A stretch of DNA of 64,000 nt from Marinobacter lipolyticus (GCF_018424605.1 NZ_QTKT01000004.1:186001-250000); one strand, 5' to 3'. Shown: positions 1 through 11,864, numbered from the stretch's first letter. A program made the numbers and translations. The notes: generated by a model not told the origin, from the sequence alone.

Positions 1-1
1 C

Positions 2-2390
<2,389 letters not shown>

Positions 2391-2398
2391 CGAATCGC

Positions 2399-3685
2399 TC
2401 AGAGCAGTGGCGGTAAGGGAATGATCACCCCGTTGACGTCCAGTGCCATGTCCTCCAGCCGCGCATTCAGGTTGAGCCGGTCGCCCTGCTCAACCAGCAT
2501 ACCCTGCTTGATCAGCGGCGCCAGTTGCAGCCTCAGGGCCGGGTAGTTCTCAGCCAGGGCCACCGGCAGGCTGAATGCCACCTGCCCGGTCAGCCGTTGC
2601 ATGACCATCAGCATTTGCGAGCGCTCCTCTTCCGACAGGGCCGGATGGCCAATCATCGCCTGGCCGCTGATTTCACCCTCGGGGGTCATCACCCGCAGAT
2701 CGGCAAAACCGAACTCGAACCCGTGCGCCGCCAGCCCGAGCAGTGCCTCGTTGAGCCGGCCCATGCTGGCCATCTGTTGCTCAAACGCCGCCGGCGAGCC
2801 GCCCTGATCCATCGCGGCTACCTGCAGATCGGTTAGTGCCCCGGTCAGCTCACTCCAGCTGCCCACATGCAGGTCACGCATCACAAATTCCAGCCGATGG
2901 GGCCCGAACGCCTCATCACCAGCGATCACTGTCTCCAGCGTCGCCACGGTTTCGCCGCTCACCCGGCTGTCATGGTCACCGGCCCAGGTCCGGCTGCTCA
3001 TATTGAAGCTCTCGAAGCGCAGCGGCGGCTGGCCAGGCGCCGCGACTTCCAACGACCCGAGTACCGCTTCGCCCTCGCCAGTCCAGACTTCCCCACTGAG
3101 ATGACTCAGGCTCTGCTCCAACCGCAGCTCGTCCAGCGTGAGGGTCATGTCCGGGCCCGCCACGGTCATGCCGGGCCACACCAGGGTGATATCAGCCTCG
3201 CGGCCGGCGTCGCCGATATCCGCCCGCGCGAAACCGCCGGACAGACTCAGCGACTGGCCGGTTTGCGCGTCCGCAACCGACACTGCCGGCACGGTCAGCT
3301 CGACGATGGCGGTGCCCCACAACCGGGTTTCCAGGGTCAGCCGCGGCTTTTCCTCGGTAAACAATCGGCCGGCGGCCTCCGGCAGCCCATCCACTGCGGA
3401 AAACTCCAGCAGGCTGCCGGTCACTCCGTGGGAAACCCGGGCCTGGTAGTCAAACTGCACGGGTTCTTCTGCGGCCGGGTCGTCAACCACCAGCGTGCCC
3501 TCGACGCGGCCGCCTAGATAGCCCCGCTGGTAGTCACCGGTTTCCAGCCGCACAAACGGCTGGGACGCGTTCACTTCCGCGGTCACCTGATGCCACTGCT
3601 TCTCGGTGACCATGCCCACCGCCCAGGGTGCGGCGATCGCGACCGCCAGTATCACGCCACCAGCGACCAGTCCTGTCTTGTTCAA
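2399..3685 (-). CDS. YdgA-like DUF945 protein
   Basis: A 428-residue protein with an N-terminal membrane anchor (about residues 5-25, rich in V, A, I) followed by a long soluble, beta-rich region, the architecture of the DUF945/YdgA family. The biochemical role of the family is not established; the anchor suggests the bulk of the protein faces the periplasm. The start is TTG with a GGAG seven bases upstream; no ATG before the anchor would give a better start. It lies 26 bases downstream of ppk1 and is likely read from the same transcript. Confidence 0.75.
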   Translation of the reverse strand: MNKTGLVAGGVILAVAIAAPWAVGMVTEKQWHQVTAEVNASQPFVRLETGDYQRGYLGGRVEGTLVVDDPAAEEPVQFDYQARVSHGVTGSLLEFSAVDGLPEAAGRLFTEEKPRLTLETRLWGTAIVELTVPAVSVADAQTGQSLSLSGGFARADIGDAGREADITLVWPGMTVAGPDMTLTLDELRLEQSLSHLSGEVWTGEGEAVLGSLEVAAPGQPPLRFESFNMSSRTWAGDHDSRVSGETVATLETVIAGDEAFGPHRLEFVMRDLHVGSWSELTGALTDLQVAAMDQGGSPAAFEQQMASMGRLNEALLGLAAHGFEFGFADLRVMTPEGEISGQAMIGHPALSEEERSQMLMVMQRLTGQVAFSLPVALAENYPALRLQLAPLIKQGMLVEQGDRLNLNARLEDMALDVNGVIIPLPPLL

Positions 3686-3711
3686 TAGTGTTCTCCGTTA
3701 CCGCCTGCTGT

Positions 3712-5850
3712 TTATTGTCCGGTCAGCCGATCAAGCAGCACCAGCTGGGATGCCAGCCGGTCCTCGCCTTCCGCCGGCTGATTCTGCAGGTAACTGCCAT
3801 CGGGCTGCAAGATCCACGCCTGGCAGTTGTCCGCCAGATAGGTATCCAGATCCTCACGGACGCGGGCAACCAGGTGCGGGTCCTCAAGGGGGAACGCCGT
3901 CTCAATGCGGCTCAGCAGGTTCCGCTCCATGCCGTCGGCGCTTGAGCAATAGACATCCGGGCGGCCGTTATTGCCGAAATAGTAGACCCGGGTATGCTCC
4001 AGAAAACGACCGATGATCGAGCGCACCCGGATGTTATCGGACAGGCCCGGCACCTCCGGCCTCAGGCAGCAGATGCCGCGAATGATGAGGTCGATTTTCA
4101 CCCCCGCCTGGGACGCCCGGTACAGCGCCTTGATCAGCTGGGGCTCGGTCAGCGCGTTGAACTTGAGGATGATCCGGCCTTTGCGGCCGTACTCCGCCTC
4201 GCGGTCGATCAGGCTCAGCAACCGGGTGTGCAGGGTAAACGGCGCATGAAACAGCTTCTTGATCTTCAGCGCCTTACCCATGCCGGTGAGCTGCTGGAAC
4301 AGCTTGTTGACGTCGTCGCCGATGGATTCGTCACAGGTCATGAAGCTGTAATCGGTATACAACCGGGCATTGCCAGCGTGATAGTTACCGGTGCCCAGGT
4401 GCACGTAGCGGCGCAGCCGGCCTTCCTCACGGCGCACGATCAGGATCATCTTGGCATGGGTTTTGTAACCCACCACCCCGTAGACCACGATCACGCCCGC
4501 TTCTTGCAGGCGACTGGCCAGCTCCAGGTTTTCCGCCTCGCTGAACCGCGCCCGCAATTCGATCACCGCCGTGACCTCCTTGCCCCGTCGCGCGGCGTCC
4601 GCCAGCGCCTCGACAATCTCCGAATCGGCGCCGGTGCGGTACAGGGTCTGGCGAATCGCCAGCACCTGGGGATCTTTCGCCGCCTGGCGCAGCAAATCCA
4701 CCACCGGACTGAAATTTTCATAGGGGTGCAGCAGCAGGATCGGCCGTTTGCGGATGGAATCGAACATCGAGTCCTTGCTGCGGATCTGCCGCGGGATGGA
4801 GGGAGAAAATCCCGAGTAGGTCAGATCCGGCCGATCCACCAGGCCGCCGACAGCCATCAGACGGGTCAGGTTCACCGGGCCATGCACCTGATACAGGTCG
4901 CGTTCGGTCAGTCCGAACTCCTGCAGCAGGAACTGCACCAGTTCCTCCGGGCAGTTGTCCGCCACCTCCAGCCGCACGCCGTCGCCGAATCGGCGGCTGA
5001 GCAGCTCGCCCCGCAGCGCCGAGGCCAGGTCCTCAAGGTCGTCCTCCAGCTCCAGGTCGGCGTTACGGGTCAGACGGAACTGGTAGCAGCCCTTGACCTC
5101 CATCCCCGGGAACAGCTCGTCGGCGTGGGCGTGGATCATTGACGACAGAAACACCAGATTTTCGCCGCCCTCACAGACATCGTCCGGCAGACGCACCAGC
5201 CGCGGCAGTGACCGCGGCGCCGGCACAATGGCCATGCCGGTTTCGCGACCAAACGCATCCTTGCCATCCAGCTCGACGATGAAGTTGAGACTCTTGTTGA
5301 CCAGCCGCGGGAACGGGTGCGAGGGGTCCAGACCGATGGGACTGACCACCGGCAGAATCTCCTCCTCGAAATAACGGCGAACCCACTCCGCCTGGGCCGG
5401 CGTCCATTCCCGCCGGCGCACAAAGTGAATGTTTTCCTGCTCCATCTCCGGAATCAGTACATTATTGAGGATGTCGTACTGTTCCCGAATGTACTCGTGG
5501 GCCACCCGGCTGATCTCCGACAACGCCTGCTCTGGCATCATGCCGTCGGAGCCGACGGTCTCGCGGCCGTACTTCATCTGCTGGCGCAGACCGGCCACGC
5601 GAATCTCGAAGAACTCGTCCATGTTGCTGCTGAAAATACAGCAGAAAATCAGGCGGTTGATCAGTGGATGCGTGGTGTCCAGCGCCTGCTTCAACACCCG
5701 GTAGTTGAACTGCAGCTGGCTCAGTTCGCGATTGAAAAAATTCTCGCTGGCGCCCAGGTCAACGCCCTGCCCTGCAGGCGGCACCTCGACCGGAGCCGGC
5801 ACGCTCTGATCGTCCACAACCTGCAGTTCGTTGGCTGATTCGGTAGTCAT
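3712..5850 (-). CDS. ppk1: polyphosphate kinase 1
   Basis: Ppk1 polymerises the gamma phosphate of ATP into inorganic polyphosphate at the membrane periphery. At 712 residues it has the full family length. The N-terminal domain starts with the conserved FFNRELSQLQFNYRVL segment (about residues 38-53). The catalytic PLD-like domains carry the phospho-acceptor histidine in KTHAKM (H465) and a second conserved histidine in YVHLGTGNYH (H484, H491). The first 30 or so residues are a poorly conserved acidic tail. It is downstream of hemB on the same strand, an arrangement also seen in Pseudomonas. With the phosphate transporter and phoBR in this window it belongs to phosphate handling. I did not see a convincing Pho box directly upstream. 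Confidence 0.97.
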   Translation of the reverse strand: MTTESANELQVVDDQSVPAPVEVPPAGQGVDLGASENFFNRELSQLQFNYRVLKQALDTTHPLINRLIFCCIFSSNMDEFFEIRVAGLRQQMKYGRETVGSDGMMPEQALSEISRVAHEYIREQYDILNNVLIPEMEQENIHFVRRREWTPAQAEWVRRYFEEEILPVVSPIGLDPSHPFPRLVNKSLNFIVELDGKDAFGRETGMAIVPAPRSLPRLVRLPDDVCEGGENLVFLSSMIHAHADELFPGMEVKGCYQFRLTRNADLELEDDLEDLASALRGELLSRRFGDGVRLEVADNCPEELVQFLLQEFGLTERDLYQVHGPVNLTRLMAVGGLVDRPDLTYSGFSPSIPRQIRSKDSMFDSIRKRPILLLHPYENFSPVVDLLRQAAKDPQVLAIRQTLYRTGADSEIVEALADAARRGKEVTAVIELRARFSEAENLELASRLQEAGVIVVYGVVGYKTHAKMILIVRREEGRLRRYVHLGTGNYHAGNARLYTDYSFMTCDESIGDDVNKLFQQLTGMGKALKIKKLFHAPFTLHTRLLSLIDREAEYGRKGRIILKFNALTEPQLIKALYRASQAGVKIDLIIRGICCLRPEVPGLSDNIRVRSIIGRFLEHTRVYYFGNNGRPDVYCSSADGMERNLLSRIETAFPLEDPHLVARVREDLDTYLADNCQAWILQPDGSYLQNQPAEGEDRLASQLVLLDRLTGQ

Positions 5851-5916
5851 GACTCACTGATTCCAGATAATTGACTGTGCCAGGCTGCGGGCCCGGCGCT
5901 GTGGACCTTGGTCCGG

Positions 5917-6993
<1,077 letters not shown>

Positions 6994-7085
6994 TCATACA
7001 CTCCCGCGCGCGTGGTGGGCACGCAGCCGGCGCCAAAGGCCCCATCGATCGCCACATAGCCTGGCATCGCCATGTGACAAGCAGA

Positions 7086-8102
7086 TTACCGCAGGGAATC
7101 CAGCGCTTCGGCCCGCACCCGTTCCGACCCGGTAAAATGGCGCTCCCGCAGATCCTCGATCGCCGCTGCCCGTTCGGGTCCGGCCAGGCCGGCGCCTTCC
7201 AGCTCGCTGCGGGCTTCGCGATAGGCTTGCCAGCGCCGCTCCCAGTCACGCTGGCGGGCATCCACCGCGGCCAGCCGCTGGGCAGCCTCAGTGCCGAATC
7301 GGGCCTCGCGCCAGGCCGCCAGCGCCTGGGGGTCGTCCGCCAACTCTTGCTTCGCCTGCTGATAGTCCACGAATTGGCGGGTATCCGCGCGTGCGCGCCG
7401 CAGCGGCTCAGGCAATGCCTGCTCGGCGCGGGCCAGCGCCTGGGCCCGTTGGTCATCGCTCAACGTCGGATCTGCGGCAATGCGCCGTTGACTGATCTGG
7501 AAGCGGTCGATGGCTTCCTCACTGGCGAAAAACGCCTCGGCGGTGTCGGCATCCAGCCAGGTCCGGCGCAGGGCGCGGATCTCTTCCATCCGACGCTGCA
7601 TTTCCTCCGGCCCGAGGGCCCCGGTATCGCCGTACGACGCTTCCAGGTCGCCCAGTGCCAGCTTGTAATCCAGGTAGTTGCCAAGAATCCCCAGGGCCTC
7701 GGAGCGGGCCGGCTCCGGCAGCTGCTGCAGCTGCTGTTCGATCCGCGCCACCAGGGTCGGCAGCGGTTCCTCTCCCAGCGCCGAAAGGTAATATTCAAAC
7801 AGTTGGCGCAGGTGCGGGGTAGGTATCAGGCTGCCCGTGGTATCGACCCGATCCCACCCTGTGGGAATCGCGGTGCCCTGCAGCGACGCCGGCAGCGTGT
7901 CGGCAACCTCCGCCTCCGCACCACGCCCCACCCATTGTGAGGGACGCCCGGTAGTCGCCACGGCCGCTGCTCGTGCCTCTTCCTGCATCGCCTCATCCGC
8001 CGCAGACGGCGGTGATTCGGAGCCGTGGTTTACCAGCCAAACGCCGGCCAGTACTGCTATGATCACCAGCACACCCGTTGCGAGCTTCAATAAGATGTTC
8101 AT
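7086..8102 (-). CDS. lifO: lipase-specific foldase (lipase chaperone)
   Basis: LifO proteins are inner-membrane-anchored, periplasm-facing steric chaperones that fold secreted lipases before type II export. The protein (338 residues from the ATG at 8100-8102) has an N-terminal transmembrane anchor of about 20 residues, a variable Ala/Glu-rich linker, and the family signature RxxFxYxLSALGE at residues 99-111 (RQLFEYYLSALGE). The rest is highly charged and helical, as in LifO structures. A longer TTG start at 8156 was rejected because it would place residues ahead of the anchor. The cognate lipase gene, normally immediately upstream, is not in this window: the upstream neighbour is the SutA-like gene. 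A perfect hairpin with a T-run at 8208-8239 separates them, so lifO probably has its own promoter. Confidence 0.88.
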   Translation of the reverse strand: MNILLKLATGVLVIIAVLAGVWLVNHGSESPPSAADEAMQEEARAAAVATTGRPSQWVGRGAEAEVADTLPASLQGTAIPTGWDRVDTTGSLIPTPHLRQLFEYYLSALGEEPLPTLVARIEQQLQQLPEPARSEALGILGNYLDYKLALGDLEASYGDTGALGPEEMQRRMEEIRALRRTWLDADTAEAFFASEEAIDRFQISQRRIAADPTLSDDQRAQALARAEQALPEPLRRARADTRQFVDYQQAKQELADDPQALAAWREARFGTEAAQRLAAVDARQRDWERRWQAYREARSELEGAGLAGPERAAAIEDLRERHFTGSERVRAEALDSLR

Positions 8103-8207
8103 AATCTGAGGATTCTTGTTGGGATTGCAAAGCGGCTTGCCATCAAAAACTGGCAATGGAAGGAAGCAGAATAGACCAATGGCTCAAGGCCCGCTGAGAC
8201 AGCGTTC

Positions 8208-8239
8208 AAAAACAGGCCTGCCCCGCTCCGGGGCAGGCC
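8208..8239 (-). terminator. Rho-independent terminator of the SutA-like gene
   Basis: An 11-bp perfect stem (8215-8225 with 8229-8239) has a three-base loop. Read on the minus strand it is followed by a TGTTTTTG run (complement of 8208-8213). It sits eight bases after the stop of the SutA-like gene and isolates lifO transcription from it. Confidence 0.8.
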
Positions 8240-8246
8240 AGACAGA

Positions 8247-8468
8247 TCAGTGGGATCGGTTGTTGAAACCAACCTCAACCTTGCGGGAGGGGTCGGCGCG
8301 AAACGCCGTATTCACTTCCTGGATGGTTCCACCCTGGCTGAGAAACGCTTCGATGTCTGCCTGCAACTGTGCGCGAACCCGGGCACGGCCTGCAACGGAG
8401 TGGTTATCTTCACTGTCGTTGCTCCAGCTTCCGGATTGCTCCAGATTGCTTTCGTCGAATTCACTCAC
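8247..8468 (-). CDS. SutA-like RNA polymerase-associated regulator
   Basis: A small acidic protein of about 73 residues. Its C-terminal part contains IEAFLSQGGTIQEV followed by a RADPSRK segment, which resembles the conserved part of SutA, the Pseudomonas protein that binds RNA polymerase and adjusts transcription during slow growth. The N-terminus is acidic, Ser/Asn-rich and probably disordered (SEFDESNLEQSG), as in SutA. I prefer the GTG at 8466-8468, which gives a Ser-Glu start and has GGAG nine bases upstream; the ATGs at 8483 and 8498 remain possible and would give 78 or 83 residues. The assignment rests on my memory of the motif, not on an alignment. Confidence 0.6.
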   Translation of the reverse strand: MSEFDESNLEQSGSWSNDSEDNHSVAGRARVRAQLQADIEAFLSQGGTIQEVNTAFRADPSRKVEVGFNNRSH

Positions 8469-8623
8469 GGCCTCAATCTCCATCAACGAAAACAACATGT
8501 CGAGCGCGCCGAGCCCGGCACGGGCGGGCCGCTCTGCATCGACAACATCGGGTCATCCGGGTTGCCTTGGCGTCTTTATAATCCGCTTTTTCGGACAACG
8601 CTATTTCAGCCAGAATACTTTTT

Positions 8624-8640
8624 TGTAACTTTTTGTAATC
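8624..8640. promoter_or_regulatory. TGTAA direct repeat, 10-bp period
   Basis: TGTAACTTTTTGTAATC, two TGTAA units ten bases apart in a T-rich tract between the divergent SutA-like and TetR genes. It fits the loose GTAA-N6-GTAA pattern recognised by CpxR/OmpR-family response regulators. A very similar 17-mer occurs at 58979-58995. Confidence 0.35.
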
Positions 8641-8697
8641 GAAAATAAGATACTGACTTTAAAGTATAAAATCGCCATACAGCCAGCCACCCTCTGG

Positions 8698-8727
8698 TTG
8701 ACACAAGAAATGAATAGTGATTCACTA
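8698..8727 (+). promoter_or_regulatory. -35 element and overlapping palindromic operator of the tetR gene
   Basis: A consensus TTGACA (8698-8703) is followed by two nested dyads: TGAAT-N4-ATTCA (8711-8724) and TAGTGA-T-TCACTA (8715-8727). With a 17-base spacer the -10 would fall inside the palindrome, the usual arrangement for an autorepressing TetR. The -10 itself (TTCACT) is poor. Confidence 0.55.
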
Positions 8728-8743
8728 CTTCAAAGGAGCCAAC

Positions 8744-9376
8744 ATGGCCTACCGGGAAACGGAGAAGATGCGCAAGCGGAAGGCGGAAGCCCGCCAGCGT
8801 ATTCTTACCTGCGCCTATCAGTGCGTTGCCCAGAGCGGGTTTCGCAGCGCCAGGGTGACCACCATTGCAGCGCTTGCCGGCCTCGCGACAGGAACGATTT
8901 ACCGCCATTTCGAGTCGAAAGAAGACCTGTTCGCGGAGATCTTCCGGCTCGCCACCCAGCGCGAGGTGGACAAAGTTGCCGAGGCGCTGGCCACCGAAGG
9001 TGACGCCACTGTGCGGCTGGAAGCCGCCCTGCGCCAGTTCGCGGAACGGGCGTTGCGGGGACCGGTCATGGCCTGGTCACTGATTGCCGAACCGGCGGAC
9101 CCGAAGGTGGAAGAGGAACGACTGGCGTACCGAAAGGCCTACGCGCGGCTGTTTGAAACCGCCATCAGTGAAGGCATGGAAGAAAGCTGTATCCCGCAAC
9201 AGGACGCCCGCCAGAGCAGTACCTGCTTGGTCGGCGCCATTGCGGAGAGCCTGGTTGGGCCGCTGTCGCCAGCGCAGGCGGGTAGCCAACCGGAAGCGAA
9301 ACACCACAACAATGATCCGCTGGTCGACTCCATCATACGCTTTTGCATGCAGGGGTTGACCGGCACCAGGAGGTAA
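8744..9376 (+). CDS. TetR/AcrR-family transcriptional regulator
   Basis: A 210-residue regulator with an N-terminal helix-turn-helix: the recognition segment TTIAALAGLATGTIYRHFESKEDLFAEIF lies around residues 38-66 and is diagnostic of the family. The C-terminal ligand-binding region is not assignable by eye. The start is the ATG with AAGGAG at 8733-8738; an upstream ATG at 8717 would lie inside the palindromic operator. Its stop codon overlaps the AGGAGG of the next gene, an AidB-like acyl-CoA dehydrogenase, so the two are translated together and the regulator probably controls that enzyme in response to an acyl-CoA or related ligand (inference). Confidence 0.92.
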   Translation: MAYRETEKMRKRKAEARQRILTCAYQCVAQSGFRSARVTTIAALAGLATGTIYRHFESKEDLFAEIFRLATQREVDKVAEALATEGDATVRLEAALRQFAERALRGPVMAWSLIAEPADPKVEEERLAYRKAYARLFETAISEGMEESCIPQQDARQSSTCLVGAIAESLVGPLSPAQAGSQPEAKHHNNDPLVDSIIRFCMQGLTGTRR

Positions 9377-9377
9377 C

Positions 9378-11099
9378 ATGAACGCCCGTCAGCCCGCGCC
9401 CCCTTCCGCCTCGGCAGAGGTATCCAACAACAACACCCGGGGAGCGGACCCGTACCTGGCGGTCACCCACGAGGTGACCAACCAGCCGCCGGCACTGGAA
9501 GACTACAACCTGTACGACCAGGACCACGCTTTGAAGGAGGCGGTGACGCGGGAAGGCGGCGAAGCGGCCACGAAAGGGCTCAGCGCTTTCGGCGCTCTGG
9601 CGGGCGCGCGCGAAACCATCGAGCTGGGCTTCCGCGCCAACGAAAACAAACCGGTCTTCAGCACCCACGACCGCTTCGGACATCGCATCGACCAGGTGGA
9701 CTTTCATCCCGCCTATCATCAGCTGATGACCATCGCCATAGAGCACGGCCTGCACAGCAGCCCCTGGACCAATCCCGGGGCGGGCGCCCAGGTCAACCGT
9801 GCGGCAAAATACTACATGCACTCCCAGGTGGAAGCGGCCCATTGCTGCCCCATCACCATGACGTTCGCCGCCATCCCGTCCATCCGCAAACAGCCGGAGC
9901 TGGCGGCCCTGTGGGAAGACCGCATCCTCGCCAATGAATACGACCCCCGTAACCTGCCTGATGGCCAGAAAACCTCGGTCACCATCGGCATGGCGATGAC
10001 CGAAAAACAGGGCGGCAGCGACGTGCGCGCCAATAGCACGCGAGCCTACCCGGTGGGCGCCGAAGGCCCCGGCCAGCCCTATGAACTGGTCGGCCACAAA
10101 TGGTTCGTGTCCGCGCCCATGTGCGATGCCTTCCTGGTGCTGGCCCAGACCACCAATGGCCTGTCCTGCTTCCTGATGCCGCGCTGGCGCCCGGACGGCA
10201 GCAAGAATCCCTGGCAGATCCAGCGCCTGAAAAACAAGATGGGCAACGTCGCCAACGCCTCCAGCGAAGCCGAACTGCGCGGCGCCCTGGCCTGGATGGC
10301 GGGCGAGGAAGGCCGCGGCGTTCCCACCATCATCGAAATGGTGGCCATGACCCGCTTCGACTGCATGATCGGCAGCTCCGCCGGCATGCGCCAGGCCGTG
10401 GCCCAGGCCACCCACCACTGCCGCCACCGCAGCGCCTTCGGCCACCGCCTCAGCGAACAGCCGCTGATGCAGAACGTGCTGGCCGACCTGGCCCTGGAAA
10501 GCGAAGCCGCGCTGGCCTACACCCTGCGCATCGCCCGTGCCCTGGACAACCAGCACCTGGAACACGAACGCCTGCTGGCCCGTCTGGCCACTCCGGTGGG
10601 CAAATACTGGATCTGCAAGCGCGCCCCCAACCACGCCTACGAGGCCATGGAGTGCATCGGCGGCAGCGGCGTGATGGAAGACTGCATCATGCCGCGCCTG
10701 TTCCGCGAATCCCCGGTCAACGCGATCTGGGAAGGCAGCGGTAACGTCCAGTGCCTCGACACACTGCGCGCCATCCAGAAAGAACCGGAGACCCTCGACG
10801 CCTTCTTCCGCGAAGTGGCCGAAGCCCGCGGCACCGACGCCCGCTTCGACCGATTCGTGGCGCAACTGCAGAACGACTTCGCCGACATCAGTGATTTCCA
10901 GTACCGCGCCCGCAACCTGGTCGACCGCCTGGCCCTGGCCATGCAGGCCAGCCTGCTGCTGCGCGGCTCTGACGCTGCCGTGGCCGACGCCTTCTGCGCG
11001 TCCCGCCTGCAGTCCGGCGGCGGCCTCAACTATGGCAACTTACCCTCCGGCACCGACGCCGCGGCCATTATCAAACGGGCAACGCCTGTAGTAGGCTGA
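9378..11099 (+). CDS. AidB-like acyl-CoA dehydrogenase
   Basis: A 573-residue flavoprotein of the acyl-CoA dehydrogenase superfamily, longer than the usual 380-400 residues in the manner of the AidB/IVD7 subgroup. Recognisable parts are the FAD/substrate region MAMTEKQGGSDVRANST, the KWFVSAP strand, and the C-terminal RHRSAFGHRL and YEAMECIGGSGVMED segments, plus a helical extension after the dehydrogenase core. AidB of E. coli has weak isovaleryl-CoA dehydrogenase activity and binds DNA; which of these applies here is unknown. Translation starts two bases after the tetR stop, with AGGAGG at 9369-9374. A long hairpin (11161-11273) follows the gene. Confidence 0.9.
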   Translation: MNARQPAPPSASAEVSNNNTRGADPYLAVTHEVTNQPPALEDYNLYDQDHALKEAVTREGGEAATKGLSAFGALAGARETIELGFRANENKPVFSTHDRFGHRIDQVDFHPAYHQLMTIAIEHGLHSSPWTNPGAGAQVNRAAKYYMHSQVEAAHCCPITMTFAAIPSIRKQPELAALWEDRILANEYDPRNLPDGQKTSVTIGMAMTEKQGGSDVRANSTRAYPVGAEGPGQPYELVGHKWFVSAPMCDAFLVLAQTTNGLSCFLMPRWRPDGSKNPWQIQRLKNKMGNVANASSEAELRGALAWMAGEEGRGVPTIIEMVAMTRFDCMIGSSAGMRQAVAQATHHCRHRSAFGHRLSEQPLMQNVLADLALESEAALAYTLRIARALDNQHLEHERLLARLATPVGKYWICKRAPNHAYEAMECIGGSGVMEDCIMPRLFRESPVNAIWEGSGNVQCLDTLRAIQKEPETLDAFFREVAEARGTDARFDRFVAQLQNDFADISDFQYRARNLVDRLALAMQASLLLRGSDAAVADAFCASRLQSGGGLNYGNLPSGTDAAAIIKRATPVVG

Positions 11100-11160
11100 C
11101 GGTAATGTTCGCCGCATTGCCGAGGCACTCGACTTTGCGGACTACAACTGAATCGTTCGC

Positions 11161-11273
11161 GAACCGGCGGGGGATGGCTTTCCAAAACTGTGCGGAGCCA
11201 TGGATGGCGGAGCCCAAGCGCCCCATGGATGGGCCGAAGGAGCGTGTTTTGGAAAGCCATCCCCCGTCGGTTC
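11161..11273. repeat. long gene-end hairpin, copy 1
   Basis: Two 28-base arms (11161-11188 and 11246-11273) are inverted copies of each other with a single mismatch, separated by a 57-base core. Where the stem meets the core the left arm ends CCAAAAC and the right arm begins GTTTTGG. The core begins with GTGCGGAGCCATGGATGGC, shared with copy 2, and contains a second CCATGGATGG unit. It lies 61 bases after the dehydrogenase stop. No T-run follows the right arm, so it is not a standard intrinsic terminator. Confidence 0.9.
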
Positions 11274-11295
11274 CAGCACCGAAGCCGAACCAAAC

Positions 11296-11634
11296 ATGTC
11301 AGAAGCACTCAGAAAGCTACTCAACCAGGCGGGCCCATCGCCGGTGATCACCCCCCACGTGGGCGTACTCACCCTGCACTTCCAGCTTTACGGCTGCGAG
11401 GATCTCAAGGCCAAACGCAAAGTCTTCACCACCCTGAAAGCCGTCTGGGGCCGCGAATCCGACCTGGCGGTCGCCGAAACCGCCGACCTTGACGCGCTCG
11501 ACTGCGCCACTTGGACCATCGCCGCTCTCGGCAGCTCGGCGCAGCAGATCACCCAGCGACTCGACCAGGTGGAAAAAGCCATTCAGGAGCGAGTGGATGC
11601 TGCCATACTGGATGTACACCGGGAGATCCTCTGA
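11296..11634 (+). CDS. DUF503 (YlxP-like) protein
   Basis: A 112-residue protein containing the DUF503 pattern: a VGVLTLHFQL first strand, an ExLKAKRKVFTTLK helix, a LAVAETADLDALDCATW segment and a C-terminal helix LDQVEKAIQERVD. The domain is found in YlxP of Firmicutes, next to ribosome-maturation genes, but has no settled function. Compared with the roughly 95-residue Firmicutes proteins this one has an extra 20 or so N-terminal residues. No clear ribosome site precedes the ATG, which follows copy 1 of the long hairpin by 22 bases; translation might depend on the hairpin-bearing leader. Confidence 0.75.
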   Translation: MSEALRKLLNQAGPSPVITPHVGVLTLHFQLYGCEDLKAKRKVFTTLKAVWGRESDLAVAETADLDALDCATWTIAALGSSAQQITQRLDQVEKAIQERVDAAILDVHREIL

Positions 11635-11674
11635 GCACCGCGGGCGGCCTGTGGCCTAACCACGCAGCAGGTCG

Positions 11675-11864
11675 TATACTACGCAACCTCCACACAAGAG
11701 GGTGGCCAACAGGCCAGCTCCCGGGCCAGAAAGGAGGCCCGAACGCCCGGGTGGACATCGGGCTGGACGAATTCTTCACCGTCGGATGTAGTTGTCCGGC
11801 TGTATCCGCCAGGCATCCGGAACCGGCCAGGCGGATGACCACCGAGTAAAAGCGTGTGTCGCCT
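11675..11864 (+). promoter_or_regulatory. putative promoter and structured leader of panP
   Basis: TATACT at 11675-11680 could be a -10 element, though the -35 is weak. The roughly 180 bases up to panP can form several local hairpins, including GGGCC/GGCCC around 11724-11741 and ATCCGCC/GGCGGAT around 11804-11836. No known riboswitch class is recognised. Confidence 0.3.

Noticed and set aside
9333..10865. A 510-codon minus-strand open frame
   Set aside because: It is the complement of the AidB-like dehydrogenase gene, begins and ends at no sensible site and has no recognisable motif.
11105..11347. Short frames running through the copy 1 hairpin
   Set aside because: They are by-products of the inverted repeat, change phase between arms and resemble no protein.
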